DNA from: Pleodorina starrii
Taxonomy: Eukaryota; Chlorophyta; Chlorophyceae; Chlamydomonadales; Volvocaceae
DNA length: 64,000 nucleotides
Reading direction: 5' to 3'
Assembly: GCA_030267565.1 (NCBI GenBank)
Contig: BRXU01000008.1
Coordinates: 310,001-374,000, forward strand
Numbering within the stretch: position 1 is the stretch's first letter; each line of letters starts with the position of its first letter. Shown in pieces: positions 1-10,257 of this stretch. Under the pieces are notes generated by a model. That model had not been told where the DNA came from. It ran no database searches and worked only from the letters and a program-made list of their open reading frames with translations. A program made the translations under genes and the position numbers.

Positions 1-1241
1 CACACGGCCACCCCTACCTCCAAGACACCGAGGAGGGAACTGAAACCAACACCAGGGCCCAACACCAGGGCCAAACCCCAGGGCCCAACACCAGGGCCAA
101 CACCACGGCCCAACACCAGGGCCAACCCCACAGCCCAACACCAGGGCCCAACACCAGGGCCCAAAACCAGAGCCAACACCACGGCCCAACACCAGGGCCA
201 AAACCACGGCCCAACACCCGGGCCAGCACCACGGACCAACAACAGGGCCCGTCACCGGAGACAAGCCCCAGGGATGGGCAAAGGCCCCAACAGCGACCAC
301 AGCGACAACACAACCACAACCTGCACAACCTCAATAGCCAAGGGGCGAACCCTACACCCTGGGCGACAGCAACAGGAACAACAAACAAAACCGGGCAACC
401 ACCGCAGCGAACCAGGGCAAACGAGCCCCCCCCCACCGGGGAGCACCAGAGAAAACAGAAAACCCACAGCACGCCCGAAGAGAACCCCGCACCACCGAAA
501 CCGCCTCCCAGAGCCACAAAAGCCGCAGGGACGGTGCCACACAAGCGCACCGGAGACAAACAACAACCGACCCCACCCTGGGGGCGTCCCCGCAAGACAG
601 CAGGCCCGAAGACACACCTCCCTCCCAAGACACCCCGCACCGCAGGAACCTCACTCCCACGTCCCCCCGGCTCCCAAGAACCCCCACGGGCGCAGCAGGG
701 GCAACACTGCCTGGCTGGAAGCCAGGGCACAAGCGTGCCGGCGACAAGACACCCGCAGACCCCACCCTGGGGGCGACCCCCGAACCGCACCTGCCTCCCA
801 CGGCGGCCTGCACCACACCAACCCTGCACCGAAGCCCCCCCGCCCCTCCCCAGTCCCCCCCCCGAAACCCTCCCCAGACCCCCCGGCGCCACACGCACCC
901 CACTCCCAAGAACCCCCCCCTCCAGGCCGCAGGGGCAGCACCGCCGGGTCAGAGACCAAGGCACGAGAGCGCCAGCGACAAAACACCCACAGACCCCACA
1001 CAGGGGGCGACCCCTCAAGACAGCAGCCTCCGAACCGCACCTGCCTCCCGCGGCAGCCTGCACCACACCAACCCTGCTCCTAAGCTCCCCCGACCCCCAA
1101 GACCCCCTCCGGCCCCACCCACAGCAAGCCCCGCACCGCACCCCCCTCCCTAGGCAACCCGCACCGCACTCCCCCCACCCTCGAGGCCCCTCGCACCCTA
1201 AGGACCTCAGACACCGAGATCCCCCACTCCCAACACCCCGC
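1..1241 (-). repeat. LINE 3' UTR (leftmost copy, cut by window edge)
   Basis: Read on the minus strand, this is the GC-rich 3' UTR that follows the ORF2 stop near 1242. The same sequence recurs at 2613-3815, 17650-19324 and 28411-29184, in each case next to the same ORF2 C-terminus. It contains imperfect modules of roughly 200 bp, seen on the plus strand as repeats of accccaccctgggggcg. This copy has one more module than the copy at 2613-3815, so UTR length varies by module number. The terminal CGTCCCTCGCAG and poly-A lie left of position 1. No coding function is inferred, although both strands stay open over long stretches because stop codons are rare in this composition. Confidence 0.75.
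45..250. repeat. CAACACCAGGGCC minisatellite inside LINE termini
   Basis: Imperfect tandem repeats of 12-15 bp built on caacaccagggcc run for about 200 bp. The array is embedded in every LINE 3' UTR copy here (also about 2875-3070, 4985-5155, 11225-11365, 17905-18110) and, inverted, in the ORF1-proximal segment near 27950-28150 and at 21500-21680. The unit lacks stop codons in all frames on either strand, so it creates long apparent ORFs rich in Gln, Pro, Thr and Gly. Unit order differs between copies. Confidence 0.85.
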
Positions 1242-1595
1242 TCACGACGGCCCCGGCTGCCCTGTCAGCTGAGCTGCTGCCTGGCTGGGCTGGGCGCTGA
1301 TGGCTGACCCGGATGGGGAGACCTGCTGTGCTGCCTGGGCGCCCCCGGCGGGTGCCTGTGGTGCTGGGACCGGGTCCACCCGGGACAGATGAACCTGCAG
1401 ACGCGGGCTGCTGCCAGCCACCCGCTGCACGGAGCAGAGGACGCCTTCATGCGCCCAGGAGGCTTCGAAGGCATCCAGCCGGCCGGGCTTCAGCTGTGCT
1501 GTGATGTGGCCCCGGGGCAGCCCCGCCAGAGTGTCCTCGGAGAGCGCCGCCATGCTGAAATGTGCCCTCATGAGACGCTGCAGCTCCCCAATGAC
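1242..1595 (-). pseudogene. LINE ORF2 C-terminal fragment, 5'-truncated
   Basis: This is the last ~115 codons of ORF2 ending at the stop near 1242, continuous with the 3' UTR to its left. At about 1595 it stops abruptly and the same stretch begins again (ggtgctgggaccggg occurs near 1363 and again near 1595), giving a 240-bp direct duplication. The simplest reading is a 5'-truncated LINE inserted into, or recombined with, another copy at this point. Local tandem duplication is the alternative. Confidence 0.65.
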
Positions 1596-2260
1596 GGTGC
1601 TGGGACCGGGTCCACCCGGGACAGATGAACCTGCAGACGCGGGCTGCTGCCAGCCACCCGCTGTACGGAGCAGAGGACGCCTGCATGCGCCCAGGAGGCT
1701 TCGAAGGCATCCAACCGGCCGGGCTTCAGCTGCGATGTGATGTGGCCCCGGGGCAGCCCCGCCAGAGTGTCCTCGGAGAGCGCCGCCATGCTGAAATGTG
1801 CCCTCATGAGACGCTGCAGCTCCCCAATGATGCAGCCCACCACCGTGGCCGACGAATGGTCATCAGGCTCCGCCCTGTGGTAGTGGCCCCAGACCGCCCA
1901 CAGCCAAGTGGCTCGAAGGGCTGCCCACAGCAGCTGCAGCCCAGGGCTGGCGGGGTAGGCCGGCCACCCTCCTGGCCAGTCCCCCAGTAGCACAGCCGGC
2001 TGGCTGATGAAGGGCAAGTCCGCGGCCCCGGAGACTGCCGCCCACAGCTCGGCCAGCCAAACCCGAGCTGCGGTGTAAGCCCCGCACTCCAAGAAGACGT
2101 GGGTCAGGCTGGCGACATGCAGGCTGCCGTCCACCGAGCAGCTAGGAGCAGGGCAGTGGGCACGCTGCGGCTGACCTTTGGAGGCCAGGTACACCCCGCA
2201 CGGGAGCCGTCCATGGTGCAGCCGCCAGGCTAGCGCCTTGGCCCGGTTGCTTGCGGGGCA

Positions 2261-2468
2261 GCAGTGGCTCCTGGCCTCTTGCTGCCCCCGTCCCTGTCCC
2301 TGTCCTGTCTGCGAGTTTAGGCGTTGCTTGGCTTTTTCTCTCTCCTCGGCTCCTTGCGGTGGTTTTTTGGGCTTCTTGCCAGGCTGTTGTGGCTTGCCGG
2401 TCTTGCTCGGCTTGCCCGTTGGGCTTCGCTTTCCCAGTCCTTGTAACGTCCCTCGCAGAAAAAAAAAA
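2261..2468 (+). mobile_element. 5'-truncated LINE insertion (208 bp) with A-tail
   Basis: The last ~200 bp of the LINE 3' UTR, in plus orientation, end in ccctcgcag plus an A-run at 2468. The uninterrupted target is visible at 14395-14410 (cttgcggggcagtcccacag), so the insertion point is exact to a few bases. Any target duplication is very short (about AG). This is a typical dead-on-arrival product of target-primed reverse transcription. Confidence 0.85.
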
Positions 2469-2595
2469 GTCCCACAGCCGCTGCCAGGCCCGCCGGCGGT
2501 CGAGGGGAGACATGCCAGCCGGGCCATCAGCTGCCTGGTCTGCCTCCGGGGCCGGCCCGGCGGGTGCCGACGGTCCGGCGGCAGCACCGGGGTCC

Positions 2596-4380
2596 TTTTT
2601 TTTTTTTTTTTTCTGCGAGGGACGTTACAAGGACTGGGAAAGCGAAGCCCAACGGGCAAGCCGAGCAAGACCGGCAAGCCGCAACAACCTGGCAAGAAGC
2701 CCAAAAAACCACCGCAAGGAGCCAAGGAGAGAGAAAAAGCCAAGCAACGCCTAAACTCGCAGACAGGACAGGGACAGGGACGGGGGCAGCAAGGGGCCAG
2801 GAGCCACTGCTGCACGGGCGGCACACACGGCCACCCCTACCTCCAAGACACCGAGGAGGGAACTGAAACCAACACCAGGGCCCAACACCAGGGCCAAACC
2901 CCAGGGCCCAACACCAGGGCCAACACCACGGCCCAACACCAGGGCCAACCCCACAGCCCAACACCAGGGCCCAACACCAGGGCCCAAAACCAGAGCCAAC
3001 ACCACGGCCCAACACCAGGGCCAAAACCACGGCCCAACACCCGGGCCAGCACCACGGACCAACAACAGGGCCCGTCACCGGAGACAAGCCCCAGGGATGG
3101 GCAAAGGCCCCAACAGCGACCACAGCGACAACACAACCACAACCTGCACAACCTCAACAGCCAAGGGGCGAACCCTACACCCTGGGCGACAGCAACAGGA
3201 ACAACAAACAAAACCGGGCAACCGCCGCAGCGAACCAGGGCAAAACGAGCCCCCCCCCACCGGGGAGCACCAGAGAAAACAGAAAACCCACAGCACGCCC
3301 AAAGAGAACCCCGCACCACCGAAACCGCCTCCCAGAGCCACAAAAGCCGCAGGGACGGTGCCACACAAGCGCACCGGAGACAAACAACAACCGACCCCAC
3401 CCTGGGGGCGTCCCCGCAAGACAGCAGGCCCGAAGACACACCTCCCTCCCAAGACACCCCGCACCGCAGGAACCTCACTCCCACGTCCCCCCGGCTCCCA
3501 AGAACCCCCACGGGCGCAGCAGGGGCAACACTGCCTGGCTGGAAGCCAGGGCACAAGCGCGCCGGCGACAAGACACCCGCAGACCCCACCCTGGGGGCGA
3601 CCCCCGAACCGCACCTGCCTCCCGCGGCAGCCTGCACCACACCAACCCTGCTCCTAAGCTCCCCCGACCCCCAAGACCCCCTCCGGCCCCACCCACAGCA
3701 AGCCCCGCACCGCACCCCCCTCCCTAGGCAACCCGCACCGCACTCCCCCCACCCTCGAGGCCCCTCGCACCCTAAGGACCTCAGACACCGAGATCCCCCA
3801 CTCCCAACACCCCGCTCACGACGGCCCCGGCTGCCCTGTCAGCTGAGCTGCTGCCTGGCTGGGCTGGGCGCTGATGGCTGACCCGGATGGGGAGACCTGC
3901 TGTGCTGCCTGGGCGCCCCCGGCGGGTGCCTGTGGTGCTGGGACCGGGGCCACCCGGGACAGATGAACCTGCAGACGCGGGCTGCTGCCAGCCACCCGCT
4001 GCACGGAGCAGAGGACGCCTTCATGTGCCCAGGAGGCTTCGAAGGCATCCAGCCGGCCGGGCTTCAGCTGTGCTGTGATGTGGCCCCGGGGCAGCCCCGC
4101 CAGAGTGTCCTCGGAGAGCGCCGCCATGCTGAAATGTGCCCTCATGAGACGCTGCAGCTCCCCAATGACGCAGCCCACCACCGTGGCCGACGGATGGTCA
4201 TCAGGCTCCGCCCTGTGGTAGTGGCCCCAGACCGCCCACAGCCAAGTGGCTCGAAGGGCTGCCCACAGCAGCTGCAGCCCAGGGCTGGTGGGGTAGGCCG
4301 GCCACCCTCCCGGCCAGTCACCCAGCAGCACAGCCGGCTGTCTGAAAGGCAGGTGCGGTGCCACATGGCGGCAGGTGCGG
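2596..4380 (-). mobile_element. 5'-truncated LINE (3' UTR plus end of ORF2) nested in copy 1
   Basis: A T-run at 2596-2612 is followed by CTGCGAGGGACG, the complement of the LINE 3' end. The 3' UTR continues to about 3815 and the ORF2 C-terminus to about 4340. The host sequence gcaccggggtcctgctggtgcgg, intact at 14520, is split at ggtcc and resumes at 4381. The 5' junction (4341-4400) holds extra copies of aggtgcggtgccacatggcgg, as if the target had been copied more than once during second-strand attachment. The remaining ORF2 part spans 3816 to about 4340 and ends in a normal stop. Confidence 0.8.
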
Positions 4381-4664
4381 TGCTGGTGCGGTGCCACATG
4401 GCGGCTGCCAGGCTGGCTGACCGGGCTGTCAGCGGCCGAGGGCAGTGATGGGGGGGAGGAGCGGGGCCGCATCCAGCCGGGGCTGGGTGTGGGGTTCATG
4501 GCAAACCACCGGCTGCGGCTGGGTGCTTGCTGAGCCAGCCAGTGTTGGTGCCAGCGGGCCTCCTGGTGCTGTAGCTGGCTGTGCGGCTGCTCGGGCCACG
4601 CCGCGGGCATGAGGGGCCCCGTGTCCTGGTCCCGGCCCCAGCTGTGACCGCGGGCGGTGAGGCG

Positions 4665-5203
4665 TTTTTTTTTTTTTTTCTGCGAGGGACGTTACAAGGA
4701 CTGGGAAAGCGAAGCCCAACAGGCAAGCCGCTTTCCCAGTCCTTGTAACGTCCCTCGCAGAAAAAAAAAAAAGCCGAGCAAGACCGGCAAGCCACAACAA
4801 CCTGGCAAGAAGCCCAAGAAACCACCGCAAGGAGCTGAGGAGAGAGAAAAAGCCAAGCAACGCCTAAACTCGCAGACAGGACAGGGACAGGGACGGGGGC
4901 AGCAAGAGGCCAGGAGCCACTGCTGCACGGGCGGCACACACGGCCGCCCCTTCCTCCAAGACACCGAGGAGGGAAACGAAACCAACACCAGGGCCCAACA
5001 CCAGGGCCAAACCCCAGGGCCAACACCCCGGCCCAACACCAGGGCCAACCCCACAGCCCAACACCAGGGCCCGAAACCAGAGCCAACACCACGGCCCAAC
5101 ACCAGGGCAAAAACCACGGCCCAACACCCGGGCCAGCACCACGGACCAACAACAGGGCCCGTCACCGAGGACAAACCCCCGGGCCGGGCAAAGGCCCCAA
5201 CAC
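4665..5203 (-). mobile_element. 5'-truncated LINE 3' UTR insertion with 3-bp duplication
   Basis: A T-run (4665-4679) and CTGCGAGGGACG mark the 3' end. The fragment runs to 5203 and is flanked by gcg on both sides (662-664 and 5204-5206 in local numbering). The empty site is seen at 14812 (gtgaggcggtggcgc). It was itself hit by a second, tiny LINE insertion at 4731-4772. Confidence 0.85.
4731..4772 (+). mobile_element. Ultra-short LINE insertion (30 bp of 3' end plus A12)
   Basis: Only the last 30 bp of the LINE (ctttcccagtccttgtaacg then tccctcgcag) plus 12 A residues are inserted here in plus orientation. A 4-bp duplication gccg flanks it (4727-4730 and 4773-4776). The uninterrupted host phrase gcaagccgagcaagacc occurs near 2660 and 17697. 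It is strong direct evidence that the poly-A side is the true 3' end of this element family. Confidence 0.9.
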
Positions 5204-6811
5204 GCGGTGGCGCACCTCACTCACTGTGTAGTGGATGAGGGGCAGCACGCCGTGGCCGTGGCTGAGGGGGTAGCACTGGACCGAGTCCCAAAGCCCCAGT
5301 AGCTGGTATTCCACTGGCCATGAGGAGGCGCGTTGGGCCGGGGGCGCCTCGTTGTATCGCTGATGGTCCTCTAAGGTCCAGTGTCGGCGCGGCTTGCGGC
5401 CCAGCAGCACGCAGGCTGCAGGCCAGTCGGCGTCCCCTGCTGCTCCGGCCTGCTCGCTGTCTGGGGGCACCAAGCGGCCGTTGGGCAGGACGGCCCACAA
5501 GACTCCCCGTAGGGCTACTTACCCGGCTGCCATCGGGCGACAGGAGCCAGTCGGGCGCCGGCGGCAGTTTGGGGTCCAGGGGGTCGGCCGGCAGCAGTCT
5601 CCGCCAGTCGGCTGGGATGGCCCCAAGGACCGCCTGCATGAGGGGTTCGTGCTGGGTCATGGGCGACGCTGCACGGAGCTCGGCCAGGGTGCGGGGTCCC
5701 AGGTGGGCGGTCCCAGCCGGCGGGGTGAAGGGCTGGTCGGTGGCGGGGTCACGCAGGGCTGCATTGAAGAACAGGGGCTCATGCAGGATGGCACGCGCGT
5801 CCGTGGTCTCTGGGTAGGCCAGCCGGGTCGGGAGCGAGGAGCGGTAGGACTGCACCAGGCTGGCAATGAACGTAGGCAGGCTGGGGGGCGGTTCCGCCGT
5901 GCCATACACCCAGCCCCACCCAGTGGTCCCATCCGGCCTGTACTCGTCGAGCAGACCCCGCATGATCTGTTTCCATGGCTGCTGGCCGGGCTGAGCGAGC
6001 TGGGCGAGGGGCTTCGCATGCAGGGCGACCATGAAGGCGTCGAGGTCGAGGTGGCCAACACCGCCACAGTCGCGATCCTGGCAGGCGATCTCCGGGCCAG
6101 GCTTCAGCAGGGCCCGCCCGTGGCACACCAGGGACGCGTCTTCCTCCAGGAGCGACCAGGCCACAAAGTCGTCGATATGCTTGCGTAGTGCTGCCAGCTG
6201 GGGTGGGGTGGGGCGGATGATGGAGAGGTGGTATGCCAGGTAGTTTCCCAGCACCTGTTTGGCCACATGCACCCTGCCCACGAGGCTGAGGCCATGTCGC
6301 CGCCACACATGGCCGAGACGCTGGACCCGCTAAATTCTGCTGGTATAGCAGAGCCGCGCGGCCTCCGCCGGGTCCAGGGTGAGAGGGATTCCCAGGTGGC
6401 GTGGGGGTTCCTCACCGGGAGTCGGGAAACTCGCACCGGTTGCGGCGTTGGGCCCCACCACCGGCGCGTGGGTGCCCAGCACCATCCCCTTCCCCTTGCT
6501 GGCATTGACCCGTGCGTTGCTGGCCCTGCAGAACAGCTGGACTGCCGCGGTAGCGACCTCCCCATCCCTGTCGACATTGCTGACCGTGAGCACCGTATCG
6601 TCCGCGTGGTGGGTGACAGGGGGGGGCTGGCACGTTGTTGGGGAGGGTGGGGGTGCTGAGAGCGTTGGTGCTGCGCAGGTGGTGCAGGTACGAGGTGAGG
6701 GGTTCCAGCTGCATGACCCACAGGACGGGCGACAGGGTGCTGCCCTGCTGAAGGCCGTTGCGGACCGGGAAAGGTGCTGACCGGTGCCCATTGACCACCA
6801 CCCGGCAGGAG

Positions 6812-7224
6812 GGTAAGTTCTACACCGAAAGTTAAGGCACTGCTTTCGGCCCGGGTGACCCGGGTTCAAGTCCCACCAAGGACATTTGGAACTTACCTGC
6901 ACCCCACAGAAGCAGGCAATGGTTCATTGGCTGGCAACAGGGAAACCTTGCAATTCCCCCCGGGATCCCGGGATCGAAACCAGTCAGTGACCATTACCCG
7001 GGGTGTGATGAGAAAGGAGGGTGCCCACCCCTGTCCCTGTCCCGTCCGGAGGTTTACAAGACTCATCATACAGTCATCAGCACCGTCCAGCTGGCCCCGT
7101 GGAGTCGCCCAGAAGCCTGGCACGCTAGCTACTCAGCAGAAGTGGCAGCATCAGTGGAGCCGCCAGACAACATGTGTGTCCCATGTCCCGAGTCCGGGTT
7201 CCTCCGGAATTCAAAAAAAAAAAA
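6812..7224 (+). mobile_element. tRNA-headed SINE, full-length copy
   Basis: A 413-bp element begins ggtaagttctacacc and ends in cctccggaattc plus A12. Its first ~85 bp resemble a tRNA: the ends gtaagttc and gaacttac can pair like an acceptor stem, and ggttcaagtcc near 6850 matches a pol III B box. It is flanked by ggag (808-811 and 225-228 in local numbering). The intact target is at 25015-25035. It splits LINE ORF2 in the RT domain. No protein is encoded; mobilisation by an L1-like enzyme is inferred from the A-tail. Confidence 0.88.
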
Positions 7225-8641
7225 GGAGCCATCGGACGTGAGCAGGCGCAGCCAGCGCTGTGTGTGCTGACCGAAGCCCATGGCCTCGGCCACCCGGTAG
7301 AGCCAGGGGCGATGGACCCGGTCGTAGGCCTTCTCGATGTCGAGTATGATGAGGGCTGCTGGTTGCTGCGAGTGCCGCACCCACTCCGCCAGGGCCAGGT
7401 GGTAAAGGGTGTTGTCCCGGATGTCCCGGCCGCTGACGAAGGCAGTCTGCAGCGGGTTTATCAGGTAGTCCAGTGCCGGCTTTAGGCGATTGCTGACGGC
7501 CTTGCAGACAAGCTTGTAGTCGCATTGGAGCAGGGTGATGGGCCGGTAGCTGCTCAGGCTGGGCCGGGGCAGGCCTTTGCCTTTGTAGATGAGAGTGATG
7601 ACCCCTTCGCGCCAGCTGAGCGGCAGGGAGTCGGCAGCTGCGGCCCCGGACTCCACGGACCCCTGGGTGAAGGCTGCGTTGGCTGCGGCGAGCAGCAGCG
7701 GGCCCAGCAGCGGCCACAGCACCCGGTACACCTCATAAGGCAGGCCGTCCGAGCCAGGGGCGGTGCCATTCAGACAGGACGACAGAGCAGCCGCAAGTTC
7801 GTCCAGCTGCAGCTCGCCGGCGGCTGGGGCTGCGTCGGCAGCTTCCCGGAGGGGCTGGGGGAGCCGGCGGCGGAGGTGCTGCAGGAGCTGGTCTTGGGCT
7901 GTCAGGTCCACCTGCTCCACCCGGAACAGACCCGTGGGGCTGTCACTGCTGTACATGGCGTGGGCCGCAGCTGTTATAGCGGCGGCCGCACCCGGGTCAC
8001 TGAGTGGAACCGGGAGGGGCTGACCCGGGACTGAGAGGTGGGTGACTGGCTCCCGGGTGCGCACCTCGCGTCCGAGCTGGTGGAACCAGCCGGTACCCTT
8101 GTCGCCATGCTGCGTGTACGCGGCATCCAGCGCTTCTGTGCGGCGGATGGCTGCCTGTTTGACTGCCGTGGTGAGCTGGCTGCAGGCCTGTGCTGCCAGG
8201 GCGCCGGCGTCGGGCCCGGGCACAGCATGCTGCATGGCTGCCAGGGCTGCACACGCAGCGTGTTTGGCCGCCCTCAGGCTGGCGGCCTGGTCCTTCAGGT
8301 GCTGTCTGTGGAGGTGATCGGCTGCACTGCGCAGGCGACCTTTCAGACATTCCCACACCTCGCGCGGGTCAGCAGCGGCGTCTTGCTGCTGGACGGCCTG
8401 GATTGCCAGCTCCACTGCCGACTGCAGGCGGGGCAGCAGGCCGGGGTGGTACAGCAGGTACGTGGGGAACGCCCCAGCTGCTGCGGCCGAGGGTGGCGAG
8501 CCCTGGCAGCGCCAGCTCCAAGAGCACCCCATGATGATCCCCCGGGGCGCCTGGCACCACCCGAACAGCTGTCACGTACTGCTGCAGAGGTTGGCTAATG
8601 AGCCAGCGGTCCAGGCGTGCCACCGGCGGTCTGGCGGGTGA

Positions 8642-8677
8642 TTTTTTTTTTTTTTTTAATTCCGGCTTCACTCACCC
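8642..8677 (-). mobile_element. SINE 3' stub with fold-back of flanking DNA
   Basis: T16 plus aattccgg (complement of the SINE 3' end) is followed by cttcactcacccg, an inverted copy of the host cgggtgagtgaag found just downstream (8687-8699). A 6-bp duplication gggtga flanks the insert (8636-8641 and 8678-8683). The empty site is at 26430-26450. The inverted piece suggests that the nascent cDNA switched template onto the target before resolution. Confidence 0.8.
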
Positions 8678-9312
8678 GGGTGATGCCGGGTGAGTGAAGC
8701 CCCCCCCCCCCCCCACGCCGGAAGACAGCCAGGGGTCGACCAGATTGGCCCCGTTGACCAGGGCCTGCAGTGCAGGCCTCCCGCCGGCCCGATGGGCAGA
8801 CGTTTGGGCCTCGTCACCCGCATGCAGGACGCAGTTAAGGTCGCCTCCAAGCAGGATGTGGCGGTCTGTCTCGAGGTATGGCTGCAGGCTTTGGAAGAAC
8901 TCTGGGCGGCTGGCGGCCACCGACGGGGCGTAGATGCATAGGAGGCGGAGGCGAAGGTGGAGGATATCCCAGTCCCAGCAGCAGACACGGCCGGCAGTGT
9001 CCGAGGTGTACGGGTGCTGCACACAGCCCGGCAGGCTGATCCCTGGCCGCGCCAGGATGGCGGCCCCACAGCTGAGGTCCGTGCCCGGGCTGTAACCCCA
9101 TTTGCCCCGCCAGGGGGCCCCCGGGCCGCTGCCTCGTTGTAAAACGGACTGTAGTGCTGCTTTGCTGCCCAGTTTCGCCTCCTGAACGAAGGTGACATCC
9201 GGGTTGCCTGCGACCAGCTGCTGGTAGCAGAGCAGCCTGGAGGCTCGCGCCCGCCCAAGCCCATTGACGTTTACGGTCAGGAGCTTGAAGGTGGGCGCGG
9301 TCCCGTCGGTCC

Positions 9313-10007
9313 TCATGGCTGCGCGCCACGCGCCGCCCGTCTGGAGGGGCGGCCGTCGTGGCGGGCGAGTTGAGCTCGGGCCTGCTGCAGTTGGCCCAGA
9401 GCAGCGACGATGAAGGAGCGCACGTGCCCGGGGGTGGGGTGCAGGCCCGGCAGGAAAGGGGCCAGGGAGCTCAGATGGTCATGGTAGATCTTCAGAAATG
9501 CGCCGGCCGAGCTGCGATTGCCGGTCTGAGCGTTGAGGGCGGGCTCCAGGGCTGATTGGGCCGCTGCCATCACCTCGGGCAGCACAGGCGGGCACCGTGG
9601 GGACACATAGCTGTGGTTCTCGCGCAGGAGGAGGGCGTCCAGTTCCATTGCGCCGAGGGGCGCTGGGGGCGACAGGTCCAGCTGGTGCAGTGCCCGGCGG
9701 CAGAAGGCGACCACGACGGGGCGGGGGTCGACGAGCTCCGGAGACTCCAGTCGGGGGTGGTGGCGGATGAAGAGCTTTCGCAGGACCGCCTGGAAGGCGA
9801 TGGACGAGCAGGCGGGGTGGGGGCATGCCGCGAAGTAATCCACGAACTGGTCGTGGTACCCAGCCGCAAGGGTGTCTGCGGGGGGGGCCCACTGGCTGGG
9901 CGTGGCTGTGGCTTTTGTGGCTCTGGGAGGCGGTTTCGGTGGTGCGGGGTTCTCTTCGGGCATGCTGTGGTTTTCCTGTTTCCTCTGGTGCTCCCCGGCG
10001 GGGGGGG
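9313..10007 (-). pseudogene. LINE ORF1, copy 1
   Basis: The ORF1 reading frame ends at 9313 with a TGA that overlaps the ORF2 ATG (ATGA). The readable part (about 215 codons) has a Pro/Lys-rich start and then an alpha-helix-like stretch with ACPHPAC and YHDHLSSLAPFLPGLHP. I see no CCHC knuckle or RRM. Upstream, from about 9918 to 10007, the sequence is the complement of part of the LINE 3' UTR, and it is cut at a G-run by the next SINE. The same structure occurs at 27069-28402. No in-frame ATG is visible at the start, so the true N-terminus is unknown. Confidence 0.7.
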
Positions 10008-10257
10008 GCTAGCGTGCCAGGCTTCTGGGCGTCTCAAAGGGCCAGCTGGATGGTGCTTTCTCACCTCGCCCCGGGTATTGGTCACTGGCTGGTTTCGATC
10101 CCGGGATCCCGGGGGGAATTGCATGGTTTCCCTGTTGCCGGCCAATGAACCACTGCCTCCTGTGGGGCGCAGGTAAGTTCCACATGTCCTTAATGGGACT
10201 TGATCCCGGGTCATCCGGGCCAAATGCAGTGCCTTAACTTTCGGTGTAGAACTTACC
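10008..10257 (-). mobile_element. Divergent SINE with internal deletion
   Basis: The complement of the SINE head (…ggtgtagaacttacc at the right end) is intact, but compared with other copies about 70 bp are missing from the middle (the stretch with ggaggtttacaagactcatc) and the 3' end with the A-tail is lost at a G-run. Several substitutions (cttgatcccgggtcatccggg) set it apart from the young copies. It separates LINE copy 1 from the DIRS fragment. Confidence 0.8.

Larger units (their letters stand above)
1596..9316 (-). pseudogene. LINE ORF2 (endonuclease-RT), copy 1, broken by nested insertions
   Basis: An L1-like ORF2 reads from 9316 down to about 1596, interrupted by insertions at 2261-2468, 2596-4380, 4665-5203, 6812-7224 and 8642-8677. 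The N-terminus (about 8672-9316) is an exonuclease-endonuclease-phosphatase type endonuclease with the early TVNVNGLG and later GGDLNCV signatures. The RT follows: YRPITLL, motif A DIEKAYDRVHRPW, motif B LQQGSTLSP, motif C HADD in place of F/YADD. The C-terminus has a Cys/His zinc-knuckle region (CPAPSC ... HVFLECG) like zf-RVT of plant L1s. An eighth G in the homopolymer near 6619-6626 shifts the frame just before HADD, whereas the copy near 16540 has seven and reads through. The start ATG overlaps the ORF1 stop (ATGA, 9313-9316). Present state: inactive. Confidence 0.85.

Noticed and set aside
45..250. CRISPR-like spaced repeats
   Set aside because: Units are contiguous and imperfect, spacers are absent, and the array is part of a eukaryotic LINE terminus.
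2178..3881. Very long plus-strand open frame (567 codons) rich in Gln, Thr, Pro and Gly
   Set aside because: It runs across two insertion boundaries, a poly-T tract and the antisense of a LINE 3' UTR. The minisatellite unit lacks stops in every frame, so the openness is compositional.
6814..6900. Genuine tRNA gene
   Set aside because: Tail-flanked, duplicated at least eight times with truncated versions, and the anticodon and D arms are not convincing; it is the head of a SINE.
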